Positions 22,344-34,622 of a DNA stretch of 64,000 nt are shown here, one piece after another. The notes below the pieces were generated by a model. That model was not told the DNA's origin. It saw only the letters and a program-made list of their open reading frames with translations, and did no database searches. The position numbers and the translations under genes are program-made. The DNA lies in NCBI GenBank assembly GCA_034509425.1, contig JAVTVJ010000040.1, forward strand, positions 3,155,501 to 3,219,500. Reading direction: 5' to 3'. This DNA comes from Eopsaltria australis. Taxonomy: Eukaryota > Chordata > Aves > Passeriformes > Petroicidae. Each line of letters opens with the position of its first letter. Position 1 is the first letter of the stretch.

Positions 22344-25300
22344 ATCTTGAGTCCTGAGGTTTTCTTTGCTGTGGTTTGAACTACAGTTTAAAATGTTTCA
22401 ATTGTCATCTTGCATTGTGATGCATCACATGGTGCCCCAGCCACAAAAAGGCCTAGTAATTTGGTTTCATCCTGTCACTGATTTTGATGTGTCTGGTGCA
22501 GCTGGATGTGGTCATGTCACGGGTTCCAACATTATCTTTAACAGGAAAACAAATGTCAAGAGAGAAATACTATTGTCTCACAATTAGTTTTAAACAAATC
22601 AGACTTTGGAGAACAGTAAGATTCCCAGGTCTGTATGCCTGTACAAGGAATTTTAAGATAAAGTTTACATTTAACATGTACTGTCAATCCTAGGGGAAAA
22701 GAGATGCAACATTGAGACTTCACATGAAAGAACAGAAGATCTTACAATGCAGCTCTCAGGTAAAACCTCTATTTAAAATGGCTTTCTGTATGGCAAGGTA
22801 GACTATATCTTCCACCACCCTTTTTCCAGAGCAGATATTTATGATTTGCTGTGATTGGTAACAGATACTTTGCACTCTCAACCTGATTTGCCTGGAGTTG
22901 AAGATGGCCTGCCCTAATTTGGGATGTTTTTCTTCTTGAATAAATAAGAATGAAAGGGAAATAGCAAAGCAGATCTACTGCCAGGTCAAATATGCTAGGG
23001 TTAGGGGAGATTTTTAGCTCCAGCAATGGAAGAGGTTAACAGATTTACTTGCCTTGGTTAGAGGAAACAAAGTGGAAACTCTGTTTGTAAATCCGCCCTT
23101 TAGCCTCTTTCTGGCGCTTTCTTTGCCTCTGCAGCCCTCCCATTCCCACAGAGAGAGGATCATTTCCAGGTGTAGTGCTAGAGGAACAACAGTGAATTCT
23201 CTTGTTCAAATGAGAAAGAAGTTATTTTCTTAGAAAGATGAGAAAGAAAGGACAGTATAACTCTCACTTAAAAAAAATGAACAATGGGAAATAGACAAAA
23301 ACTAGCCTAAGTATATCCAAACTCTCCAATCCTTTAACAGACAGAACTGGTTTTCAGTTCTCTGATATTATGCCTTGATTTTTATAATGCAGGATCATGC
23401 AGATGATCTGGCTTCATCCTTTGGAAGCAGATGTTGCTTGTCTTCGTACTTCCAATAACTGTGTTGTCCAAAGGCTCATTTGGGAAGAAGCAGAAAAGTG
23501 GCACACATCCCATGAGTGGTTTTACTTCGATGTTTACATATTATTTACATAAAATGGGATAGAACTGTCATTTGGATTTTGTTTAATCTCAGTGAAAAGT
23601 AATTTCTGTGGATTTGCTGTTCTGGCAAATGAGAAAACCATATGAGGAAATTCATACGCCAAGGAGGTTTCATTAGAATCCAGTCAGTGGATATGTCCTG
23701 TTCTCTAGAGTCCTGGACTCCTCCAACCAGGGGATCTCAGCTTCTCAAAAGAGAGTGTCACTAATAATAACAAGCTTTTCTAAAGGCTTGCATGTTTCTT
23801 GGCTAGAGGTAGCCAGTGTCAATATTTTCCATGACTAGATAAATGAGAAAATATTGCCTTGGATTCCTGTTTTAGTTGGTGAATTGTGAAACAACTTTTT
23901 TTTTCTTCATCTGGAAGAACCTTAATCAATGTGTTGGAGCCAAAATAAACTTGCTTGGGAAAATCAGATTTGGATTGAGACTCAAAAGTAGGTATTTGGA
24001 CCTATCCCTAATGCTATCCTATTTTCAAAGAGAAGCATGAAATTTCCACATTTCTAAATAAGAGCTGAACGAAAAGAATCATAAAATCATGTCCTATATA
24101 TTTCTTTGGATGTTTGCATGGATTCAATTCAGCAATGTTGATCTTCTATTGTATTGAATCAGTGGGAAGTACTCACATTCTGGGGCTGGAATTTACACAG
24201 ACATGTAGAGTACCCATTTAGTAGAATTTATTAAATCAGTGCAAGGACCTTTTGTCTCTTTAGAAGTCACACCATTTCACTTTGTAGAGGTGGAGCTTTT
24301 GATTATTTTCATTTTTGTTTCTACCAACTTATTGTAGGTAGATACGACCTCTTAGGCTCCAGTAAAAATGCCTATGTAAGTTCTGTAGAGATAGACATCA
24401 GTTTCTAAAATATTTTTTTAGTCAATATGACATGTACACCGAGACAATTGACTGCAGGGACTGATATCTGCCAAAAGTTACTAGTAAGGATAATCTTAAA
24501 ATCAAATCGCTCTGTTTGTACACAACAAAGATCATGCTGGAAGTGTTTGTCTTGTCCTGTCAGACAAGAGAAACAATTCCAAGTGATTTATTTGACCATT
24601 CCCAATAACACCAACCCTGATTCAAACATACCAAGTATTCAGTTTAGGCTTTTTTTCCCCATCCTATATTTTAAAATATATGCAATGAGGGAGCATTGAA
24701 TGAACACTTCTGAATCATTACCATCAGTGTTCAGTTTTAGTAATTCTGGGAGCAGAAGAGAAACAAAATCCATCAGGTTGCAATGTCATGATGAAAAATT
24801 TGTATCTGCTTACTAAATAATTCTATTGCCTCCTAAAATTAGAAAGAAAAGTAAACTCAAAGCCATTGACCTCCTGATTTTATAATCGTGTTAGGTGGCT
24901 TGGAACTGATTTGCTGAGAAGCAGTGGTGAAAAGACTGGAAGAATGTGATTCTTCCCTGTCAGGGAGGCACAGCAGAAAAGTGAGATTGGGTAGACAAGA
25001 AGATATCGTATTTCTCAGCCTCACCTTATTTTGAGACAAAAGTGGCAAGAGGAAAAAACTAAGCTTTTTTCAGACTATTTTTAGAATTCATATTGTTAAT
25101 TCATCTGCGTTAAAAAATAGGCAAGTGGTTATATACAGTTTTATTGGCAGTAAAAGTTATGTCTGAAGCCAATTTTCCCTGTTATTTTACAGACTACAAA
25201 TACTTCCACATTCTTATTACTAAAGATGCAAAAGCATTGATAGGAACATTTGAAAGCTATTAGGGTCATTTACAGAATTAATGTGGCTGCACTTTGAACC

Positions 25301-28300
25301 CTATTAAAATATATTAGATCCTATCAACCGAACTGGAGTGAAGGGCAGGAAAAAAATGACAAAACAAAAAGGGTTGTCGTTGAGAAAGTGACAGACCTGG
25401 CAAGAACAGGAAAAACAGGATGACTGAAAAGGCAAGGAGACCTCTTTTGGCTCTTTTTTTTGTCATTTTGCAGCGTCCCTCAGACTGGCACTTTAGAGCT
25501 GATTATGACCTTCCATGAAATCCTTCCTCAGCCCCAAGGTAACTGTTCTCAGCTTTTCTTCATGTCAATGCATTGCTCACAAATGCTTCAAGATATTCTA
25601 ATGTCCTGCAGATGTAAAAGCCTCCTTTAGAAACAGGTGACTAATAGTGGGAAAATGAATGAGTTTTTGAGGGCACAGTTGGGGTTTTGTGTAGTTTGGG
25701 TTCTGCTGTGCAAAACAAAGGCTAAAACTAATGTCATTTAGGAGCTGGAAGAAAGACCCTTCACTCCTTCTTCAACTTGGGTATCAAACAAGACACACTT
25801 CTCTCTGAATTCATCTGTTCACTGGCACCCAGGTCCACAGTGTGTAATAGAGTGCAGTCCAAGGCTGCCTGTCCACTGTGTACGTACAGCAGAAGGGTTC
25901 CAGTCCTGCAGGTGGGAATGCCACATGTCCCATCAAGCTTGAATTAACATAGTTTGGGTTTATTGTGTCATAGGTGTTGCCAGCGTGTCTGATGCATCTG
26001 CAGGTGGACGTGTCACAGCACAAGTTCACGCAGTATGACGAGGCAGTGCAATAAGCTATAGTATTACAAGGGTTATGCAATGTTCTCAGAACCAAAGAGA
26101 ATAAATCTAGTATTGAAAAACACAGCAGGATGTCTTGTTTGATTGTTGTTAGACTTTTTAATTTACTCTCTCTATTGGGATTTTTCCACTTACAGATGAA
26201 AATGCCTGGTTACAACAACGTAGTTCTGAAACAATCAGAACGAAAAGTGTTGGGTTTTTTCTCTTAATGAAATCCCTAAGTCCCCTTCCAGCAAAGGAAG
26301 ACCTGTTTGTCAGAAGCAATTCACACACCCCTCTTTTAAATCCATGGCCTGTTTTTACTTGTGCTGTTCAGGGTTCTTCAGTCTTTATTTAACAAGGTTA
26401 CGTAAGGAGAGATGGGGGAGGAGGTACTATATGGTACTGGCAAGGGAACAACAGGCTATTTACGTGTCCTTTGTTTAGCAACAGGGCAGTTTGGGTAACC
26501 TGACTTCACTTGTCTTACATTAATTAACACATCTGATTTAGGGTTCCAGCTGAGGGGTTGTAAGGATTTGTTGTTCTCCAAGTGGTTCCAGTGGCTGCTT
26601 CTTTCAGACGTCCAAACCATCTCTCATGAAATTTTGCTGGTGATAGAACTCCTTGGCACCACTATGACCATTTGCTTCTTTTTTTTTTTTTCAAAGGTGT
26701 AGCCACAAGACCCTCATTGTCAACAACAGGCTGCAAAAATAGCAAAGGCATCCTTCCCTAAGGGAAACAGACTGCAAGGAATGGGACAAAACCAAGTAGA
26801 GGCAAATTATGAACGATTATCAAGCAAATTTCTTAATAATGATTTCTATTGTGCTGTAGATTATACTCTGAAGGGCAGGGTCAGAACTTTCTGTTTTGCA
26901 AGCACAAAAATTCTCCTAGGCAAAGCATTTAAATTTTTGTATGGCAGAGAATAACTGGCAGGAACTTGACTGAAATGGCCAGCTACTGAAAGTCTTATTC
27001 TAATTTCTAGGGTTCTATTAGGTATCAACTTTTTTCAGATTAAAAATCCAGAAGACAATAAAAAAACCAGTCAGCTGTGGATTCAAATGGGAAGTGTACT
27101 AGGGAGTGAACCAAGAGCTCGCCAGAGTTAGCAAGTCCACACTCGCTGTGGGGGGGACAATTTTACTCTGCCTGAAGAGTGCCTTTTTGTGGTTTAGCTC
27201 AGCCATGTGTCCCTAGGGGTACTATTATAAAATAGCAATGGTGGAATGCTGTGTGTGGAATAGTTATTGCAGAATAATTATTTCAGGCTGTTTTTCTTTG
27301 TAGACAAGCCTTACTACTATATTTTGACAATAAGATGCACCTAAACTGATCTCTTTTACTTGAAGCCTAAGGAGTTTTTAGATTTGCACAGGCAGAGTAG
27401 GGATCTAATGAGAAGTTAGTGTTGTAAATACTTACCAAAGCACACTGCCGTGTCAGAACAAAAGAGGAGCAGGAGCTACACATCAGTGCAGACAAATCTA
27501 TTTTACATGGCATGCACCAGCATTACTTCCAACACTAAGTTTAGACTCTGAACTGAGGTACCAGAGGCAGTGGGACATACACCCACCCTGACTCTCTCTA
27601 TAGCACAACTACTCAATAAACTTTTTCTGAGCTTGTCTGGCTAATTTTACAGTTGTTTAATAACACACAACAAAGTCCTGCTCAGCAGGAATCTGTTTGT
27701 TGGTCCCGTGTCTCAGGATTTCTCCTGAGAGCTCCAGTCTGAATATAGTGTGTGTCATGTTTGGGGGGGTCTTGGGGAGGCCTGGACAAGTTTCAAAGCC
27801 TGCTTCTGTGAGCTGGGTGACCCTCTGGCATCACCTCTCCATTGCAGCAACTCACGTTGCTAGAGGGAGGTGTAAAGTTGTGCAAGACTTAAGCAGGGCT
27901 GTGTGTCTGCTGGGTACCTCCATGAGGTGTCTAAGGTAGGGCGGGGCAGGTCTAGGGCTCACATACCAGAGGCATTAGAATATGCACTGCACTGAGGGAG
28001 CTCTTTGATATTAATGACTGAATACTTTCTTTTTTGCAATGTATGTTACAGAAATTGTTCTGACATACCTTGTTTTGGTAAGTATTCGATGATGACAGAT
28101 AAGTGTCCTATCTGAAAAGGAAGAGGTGCTTTATGGGAGTAACTTGATACTGTTTTGGTCAAAATTGACTTTTTCTCTCCCCCCCACAAATCAGAGAAAT
28201 GCTTCCATTTAAGTATTGCATCTACTAACCAGCCCCATAGGAAAGCAGAAATCTTTATTTAAAGGAGGATTTATGAAATATCTGGTTCTGTCAACCATTA

Positions 28301-28593
28301 AAAAATAAATGAATGTTTCTGAAAGCTAGGGAACTAAAAGCTCCAATTTATTTTTGCAGTATTTCAAAAATTAGGTTTTAATCCGCTTTCAAGTGGACAA
28401 CACTATCAAACAACAAGGGATCATTTTTGCAACATTGCATGCAATAAATTCCCTATTCTTTTCATGATTCTTTCCCACTTACACTAGATTTTTTTGTGTG
28501 TGTGTGTATAGCCAGCAAGAGGAAGGGAGATATTTTTTAATGCATCTTCTCCAGGAAACTGGGGAGACTTAAAGACTGAAACTGGAAAACATC
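22344..28593. other. Unique A+T-rich noncoding DNA
   Basis: This is the longest stretch with no recognised repeat. Open frames are no longer than 94 codons (25811-26095, minus); that frame is rich in cysteine but matches no cysteine-rich family I know. Simple tracts only: a T14 run at about 26680-26693 and a TG run at 28495-28508. 'agaatcataaaatcat' at 24075-24090 resembles a CR1 tail but lacks any CR1 body. Confidence 0.55.
28495..28508 (+). repeat. (TG)n microsatellite, short
   Basis: A T run is followed by about seven TG units ending in TATA. It is of ordinary length and may be polymorphic. Confidence 0.8.
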
Positions 28594-28731
28594 AATGGGT
28601 GGGACCAGGAAAGTCAACTGAATGCTGTATTATGCCACAACACTTTCATCCTGCCCTTCTGTCAAATAGGGCAGGATGAGAGGCAATGAGTTGGCATAAT
28701 GTCTGAGTTCAAAAGTTGAAAGCTGCCCATT
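28594..28731. mobile_element. Imperfect 138-bp palindrome, MITE- or hairpin-like
   Basis: The segment folds on itself around a 12-base loop (28657-28668). The inner arms TCATCCTGCCC (28646-28656) and GGGCAGGATGA (28669-28679) are perfect over 11 bp. Further out, ATTATGCCA (28629-28637) pairs with TGGCATAAT (28692-28700) over 9 bp. Then TCAACT (28614-28619) pairs with AGTTGA (28714-28719) and AATGGG (28594-28599) with CCCATT (28726-28731). Short insertions separate the blocks, so the arms are diverged copies of each other. There is no coding capacity. The simplest reading is an old palindromic nonautonomous DNA transposon; if transcribed it would form a long hairpin like a microRNA precursor. 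It shares no sequence with the palindrome at 3681-3827. Confidence 0.65.
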
Positions 28732-30155
28732 CCTAGAATTTTTGATTTTTAAACTTATTGACTCATGTTGCCAGTGTTTCAGGAAAATGAATATAGGCAG
28801 TGGAGTGGTTTATTTCCCTTATTTCTGGAAGTAAAACACTTTCATTTCAGCATTTTGTCTTCTGAACATATGATGGAGAGGGTATTTTGGGCTAAACTGG
28901 CACCTGCCACCCTCATAGTAACAGAGAACCCAGAAGACTGCTGTCTGGGGAGGCTTTGAGGGGAGCAGGGCGGAGGGAAAGAAGCTATTAGCAGCACAAA
29001 CAGCAAAGCCTGTCTTGGCAGCTGCTTTGGCTGTTGGGTCCAACAGCTCTGGGGTCTTCTTGCCAGATTTCTATTGCATGACAGAAAGGGCAACTGCCAG
29101 AGTCAAAGACAAACACCTGCCAGAGCAGCCCTGGGGTTTGTTGTCTGTGTTGAAATGTTGTTATCACTGGTGTTAGTGGGATTTACTCCCTGGTATGGTG
29201 AATGAGATTTAGCTACCCACAATTGTCTCCTGGGTGGTATGGCTGTGCTATGGACTTTGGTTGGGCCTGAGATTAGTTTCTGAATTCAAAACAAATGTTC
29301 TTTCCCTGACTGGAGTATATATTTAATCGCTGTAAGAAAGGTTTGTCCTAAATGCCAAATATGTTTCAGTGAGGCAGTGGTGAGAACATCCCATTACATC
29401 TGTCCCACTTTAAATATACTTGAGGGCAGGTCAGGTATTATTTTAATTTGCAAGGCTGTTTGCTCTGTTTACTAAAGAGCAATTCTGTCCTTTAATGACT
29501 GGAAGCTGAACACTAATGTAAGCAGAACCGGAATGTCAGATGATGTTGAAAGCTGATTATATAGCTTGTACTTTTAGTTTCATAATTAAATTTTTATAGG
29601 CTGAAAATACCTATTCACCCTATCTACTGTAAATGCAATAAGTGAATGTAGGTGGACTGGATCTTTATTAACCACTGAATGATGGGTTGTGTTCACACTT
29701 GTACCTGAGCCAAACCTTAGCTCCTGTACACTGAGGACTGACAGAGGGTGTGATTGCTCTCTGTTATTATAGCTGGAGGTAAATACAGGTGAAGGAGTAG
29801 TTTTTATGATTAAAATGCAGAGGGAGGTGTCAAACAATTCAATATGAAAATCAGAACAGACAGATTTTGGATGAAGTAAATCAGGGGAGTGAGATTTTGA
29901 ACCAAGTTTCCAAATGGAGGTGTAGGTGCAAAACTGCATCTCATTTTAAACCTGGAGCTTAATATTCTCAAAGGTATGATATCATACTGGCTTCTGATGA
30001 GAGTAGGGTACTGTACACAGAGTCCCAGGCAGCTCTGGTGACATGGCTCTATTTTCTGGGTTCTGTGTATCATTTCTTACGTGCAAAGGCACTAGCATCT
30101 CTCTGGATATATTTAGTTAGTACAAGCATCTCTTTAATCTCTTTCTCTGAGAAAC
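28732..30155. other. Unique noncoding DNA
   Basis: No gene was recognised. A 117-codon minus-strand open frame (29586-29939) has no recognisable similarity and is of chance length. The sequence just upstream of the LTR shows nothing viral. Confidence 0.55.
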
Positions 30156-30554
30156 TGTCATGGTTTAGGAATGTTATTCCCCAATTTAATGTTCCTACTG
30201 AAGCACTCCAGCCCAGACATTGCTCACTTATTCCTCTCCCTCCATGCTAGGATGGAGAGGAGAACTGGAGGCACAAAAAGGTAAAGATCATAGGTGAAGA
30301 TAAGAACAATTCACTAGAAACTGTGATGAAGTAAGAAAATTGAGCAGTAACAACAATACTAATGACAGAGTGTACAAGATGAACTCTACACATGTGAGTG
30401 GTCACCATGTGGAACCCTGTGCCACCAAAACTCACCCACCCCCAACCCCAGCAACACTCGAAAGAATACCACCCCTTTCATCTCCACGGCTGGCATGGCT
30501 GTGCCCCTCCTGGTTGCTGCAAAAATTAACCCTGTCCTGGCTGAAACCAGGACA
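30156..30554 (-). mobile_element. Solo LTR, avian ERVL-type endogenous retrovirus
   Basis: A 399-bp element has the ends of an avian ERVL LTR. On the minus strand it begins TGTCCTGGTTTCAGCCAGG, continues through 'acagggttaattttt' and 'ggaggggcacagcc' type blocks, and ends 'taaaccatgaca'; the termini form the imperfect inverted repeat TGTCCTGGTTT / AAACCATGACA with TG...CA ends. ATTAAA and CATTCC-type words near the far end could be the decayed polyadenylation region. No internal retroviral sequence lies on either side, so this is a solo LTR left by recombination between two LTRs. The flanking five bases, GAAAC and GAATT, agree at only three positions, so a target duplication is uncertain. It carries no coding capacity. 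Confidence 0.85.
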
Positions 30555-33500
30555 GAATTGTACACCAAGTTTTTTGGACGTGACACAGAAGGACAAATTA
30601 GAAATGCATCTGTTTTAGGAAACGTCAATATTTTTTTTCAAAAATTAAGTCCTTTTTTCTTAAGCTTGATAGACGATGGGTATTTTTTAAGTCTCTTGGG
30701 CATTCAGTGTGTCAGCGAATGAAGTGTGCTACAGAAAGAGACATGCAAATGATTTCTATCTGACAAGTAGTATTGTTTGTATGCTCGTATGTGAGTTTCA
30801 CCTATAAAATAACAGATCAGTGAATAAAAGAATTCAGTAATGTAAATTCATAATTTCCCAATTATTTACATGGTATAAACTCCACCCACACAGCGATTCC
30901 ACCTCTTCCTTTCTCCTTCTTTTGACCTGTATAATAGCGTTGGGTTTGTTTCACCTGTGCTTGGCACAGAGCACTCTGTAAAATGCCTTCTCCAGAGCTC
31001 CCATGGGCCTGGGGCCAGCCAGAGCCTTGAGTGACATCCTAGCTTAACTCCAGCTGCTGCCAACCATCCACAACGTCCAGGCCAGTCTGCCAACCCAGGG
31101 TTGGCTGTTGCAGACTGTAGGGATGCTTCAGCCATGCTCTCTCTATGTACGTGCCCCTCTACTACAGCAGAGCCTGGGAGCAGATGTTTGCAGCAAAATT
31201 CAAACACAGCAGGAGCCACAAGCTGGGCCAGGAAGTGCAGCAACTTGTCTTCCCAAGCATTTCTTCCTTTTCCTTCAATAAATAGGAACAATAAAAAGAC
31301 CAGCCAATCTGGTCTATACAATATAGATTTCGGTGGTTTCCAATTTCAGTGATCACCACTCTCTTCAGCAAACCACAGGTTGTGATTTCTAGCACTGGTA
31401 TATATGCCTGTGAGCAAAACTCATCCAAGCAATGTCTTCTGAAATATCCATGCACCAGGGACAGGGTGGACAAAATAGATTCAAACAGGTAAACGAGATG
31501 GGTTTTATTGACTTTCTTTTAAGAAACAAAGGGAATCTTAAGGGACTATGCCTGGTATGGGGAAAAAGGGCTATGCCTAATCCCAGTAAGTCATTGCAAG
31601 TGTGGTCTATGCATGATGGGGATGGACAGCTGAGGTCATAGTAGAAAAATCATCAATGACTGATCTGACAGAGCAGGAGGATTCTTTCTTCTCCCTCTCC
31701 TTGGATGTTTTTCTTCCTGTGACCTTGCCTTCAGACCATTCAGATTTATTTGAGAAGAGTTTTCTACCAGTTGCCCCACCTCTAAAACAACACTCAGACT
31801 GGCTGCCAGTGCCTCTTTGCACGCTCCATACTGCAATGTCCAGTTAATGAGTGGGTACGTGACCTTCCTTCTTTTCAGCACTAGAGCTATTTCACAATCC
31901 CCGAGCAATGCAGCTCCCTGCCAGGTGGCCTGTCATTTCTGTAGAAAGTATTCCTGGGAATAGCAAGGCAGAACAGGTAGAGTGTTCTTCACCTCACCTT
32001 GTGGTCTATTCCAAGCAGAAAAGCTGGCACCAGCAAGTGTTTCCAGAGAATTGTACCATGCTGGCTCCTGTCCTGCAACAAAGTGCCAGCTCATCTGTGC
32101 TGCAAGTGTCACAGATTTGCCTGCTGCTTGAGTAATCCACTGCCACCTCTGCACCTCTGGATGGAAATCTTGTCTGCGGTCTCTTGTATAATGCTGTGTA
32201 GGAGATTTCCCAGACATATGGGGAGTGTCCTGGGCTGAGGCCAGTCTGGGCACACTTGTCACTGAGAACCCACCTGAGGAGATGCAACCGGGAGATGAGG
32301 ACTGTAACTCTGGTCATCCTCCCCTTGCAAAGGTGAACTGAAAGGGGTAGTGAATCAGAGCAACCAAAAAATTTAGGATTTCTGCCTCTTCCCTCCCCCT
32401 GCTTCCAACATTATGTATCACATTTATTTTTAAATAGTGGGCTAACCAGTCCCCCTTTACATTCAACAGGCACTTCACCCTGTAGGAAATGCTTAGGCTC
32501 AGTGTAAGTGAAACTATGTGATTGCTAATAAGCAGCTCCACCAGTGCTTGCCTGAAGGTACCAGAGTAGTCAGTGTTACTAATAAAGTTAATTACTCCCA
32601 CTACAAGAGAAATTAGTCAGGGGGAAAAATCAACGTGTATGAACAAGATTATTAGCTGCTGGTTTCACTTTTGCAAATACATTTAATCTACTGTAGTACT
32701 TTTATGCTGGTTAACCAGAGTCACAAGTTATCAACGTGCTCCCTCCTTATGAGGTAGCAGAGAAAAAATTACAAAACAGTCACTTCCGCTTTGGGCTCTC
32801 TCTGAAAAACTGAGAATGTACTCAAAGCCCTCTGTACGTTTTTCTCTTTTAATAATTAGTGCCATTTCTCCCCTGGCCAACAAACGGTGGTCTGGAGGTA
32901 AAGTATCTCATAATCAAAAGCATCTCATACTCTTTTTTTCCAAGAAAAAAACTTCTCATTCAGCACCAGGACATCCCATTTTACTTTGTGTTGTCTCTAA
33001 TCTCTGTGCATGTGAAATAGCAAGAATCCCCACCTCTCCATCAGGCATGAGTTTACATTGACTTCTGTAACTGATTAATCTTCTAGGAACAACTCAACAG
33101 CTGGATTCAGATTTATTCAGATCTATTTTCTTATCAGGAAGTGAATGAGATAACATAGAAGGAGCCATCACAGAAGTGTTTGATTTCTAGGTGCTCTTTC
33201 ACTGAAGATCTCAAGGCTTTTAAAATTTGATTTTATTTTCAATTTTTTTTTTAAATACAGAAAATAGAGAGAACGTGCTCTGCAAACAATAACATCCTCC
33301 TTCCCTGGGGGTTATATAACTGAAAAACATCAAAGACTGCTCTGAGACATTGTGTTCCACACAGGATCTGCATATGTTATAAGAAGTACCAATTATTTCC
33401 AGTTCTTGTGGTATTTTTTGTATTATGGATACCATCCAACCCAATTCAAAGAAGGCATCATGCAAGCATTGGATGACGAAGCTTCTATTCATACTTATCA

Positions 33501-34414
33501 TTAGCATAGGAGAAGGGAGGGAAAATGATTAGTGCCTTCCCATTTCATTCAATCATTGATTTACCTTTCCAAATGGTTGTTTTTCATTTGGCTTATGGCA
33601 TTTCTGTGTGACATTTCCTGCAGCTACCTTGTTCACTGCACTGTCAGAAAGGAAAACTGACACAGAGTGGCCAGGTAACCAGGAACAGAAACCTGACACA
33701 AAAATCCTCAGACCCACTTGCTCAGAGGAATGCTTGCCTTTAGGCACTTCAGAAAGAGCTCAGGAACCTTCAGATGTTGGAAAGAGAATATGTTCTGCAT
33801 GTGGATAATTTGTAGAAAAAGAGAGACCACTTAATGTATTTTTAATTATCTCTTGAGGTGGAATTGTGAACTGGTGGTAAGATGAACCACTACACAACCT
33901 ATGATTAAATTTCTGAAGTGTTCAGGAATTATTATTGCTAGTGTACTAATTCTTATTTCCATGGAATATTTTTAAAAGTCTGTTTTTTACATGTAAATCT
34001 ATTAGGCAAATGAAAGTGAGGATACTTTTTTGAGAGGAACTTCAATCCTTAGAAAAAGTAGACTGAATTTGCATTTACAGTGAGACACATTTCCTTTTTT
34101 TCCAGACTAATATGAAGTGATGTGCTTTGAAGTGGATATACCTAACTGCCTCTCCTTTGCATGGACTTTCAGTGTATTCTGGTAGGAATGAGAATCTGCT
34201 CCAATTGATTTTATTTATTTCTGTGTGCCTCCATGTTGTTTCTTTTGCCTCATTTAGTTTTTATTCTTTACTTCTCCTTTCTCTTTCACACATTTTTCTG
34301 TCTTTAACACAATCCCATTTTCTCACTGTCAGTACATTTCTCCTTTTTATTGAGTATTCGAATAGATTGCAATGAGATACAGACAGCCACCATCCACAGC
34401 TACCAGCCCTTCAC
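30555..34414. other. Unique noncoding DNA, no gene seen
   Basis: A 151-codon minus-strand open frame (30866-31321) lies close to the LTR, but its translation shows no retroviral or cellular family I recognise and its length is compatible with chance. Other open frames are about 110 codons or less. No repeat family was identified. Confidence 0.5.
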
Positions 34415-34622
34415 ATAGAATCACAGATTAATGAATAATGCAGTATGGAAGGCATCTCTGGGGAGTACCTCATCTGCTCCATTCCCATTTGGTAGAGGGC
34501 CAACTTTGACATTAGGTCAGGTGTTGAGGGTCCTGTCCTCCTGAGTGTGTCAAAGGAGATACAGCCACTTTGGACAGTCTGTTCCAGTCTTTGAATCCTG
34601 CATGGCAAAAGGGTTTTTTATC
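34415..34622 (-). mobile_element. Old CR1 LINE fragment, minus orientation
   Basis: The plus strand begins 'atagaatcacagatta', the reverse of a CR1 tail, then shows a diverged 'ggaaggcatctctgg...cctcatctgctcc', 'tagagggccaactttgacattaggtcagg', 'agggtcctgtcctcctgagtgtgtcaaagga', 'acagtctgttccagtctttgaatcctgcatggcaaaagggttttt'. This is the antisense layout of a CR1 3' end of a subfamily different from the copy at 11686. Divergence is much higher than in the other CR1 copies, so it is probably the oldest CR1 here. The 65-codon minus-strand open frame within it is a chance remnant. Confidence 0.8.

Noticed and set aside
24075..24090. CR1-tail-like 'agaatcataaaatcat'
   Set aside because: No CR1 body follows on either side; it is a short chance match.
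30866..31321. 151-codon minus-strand open frame next to the LTR, considered as retroviral remnant
   Set aside because: Its translation shows no retroviral feature and the LTR is solo; the length is compatible with chance.
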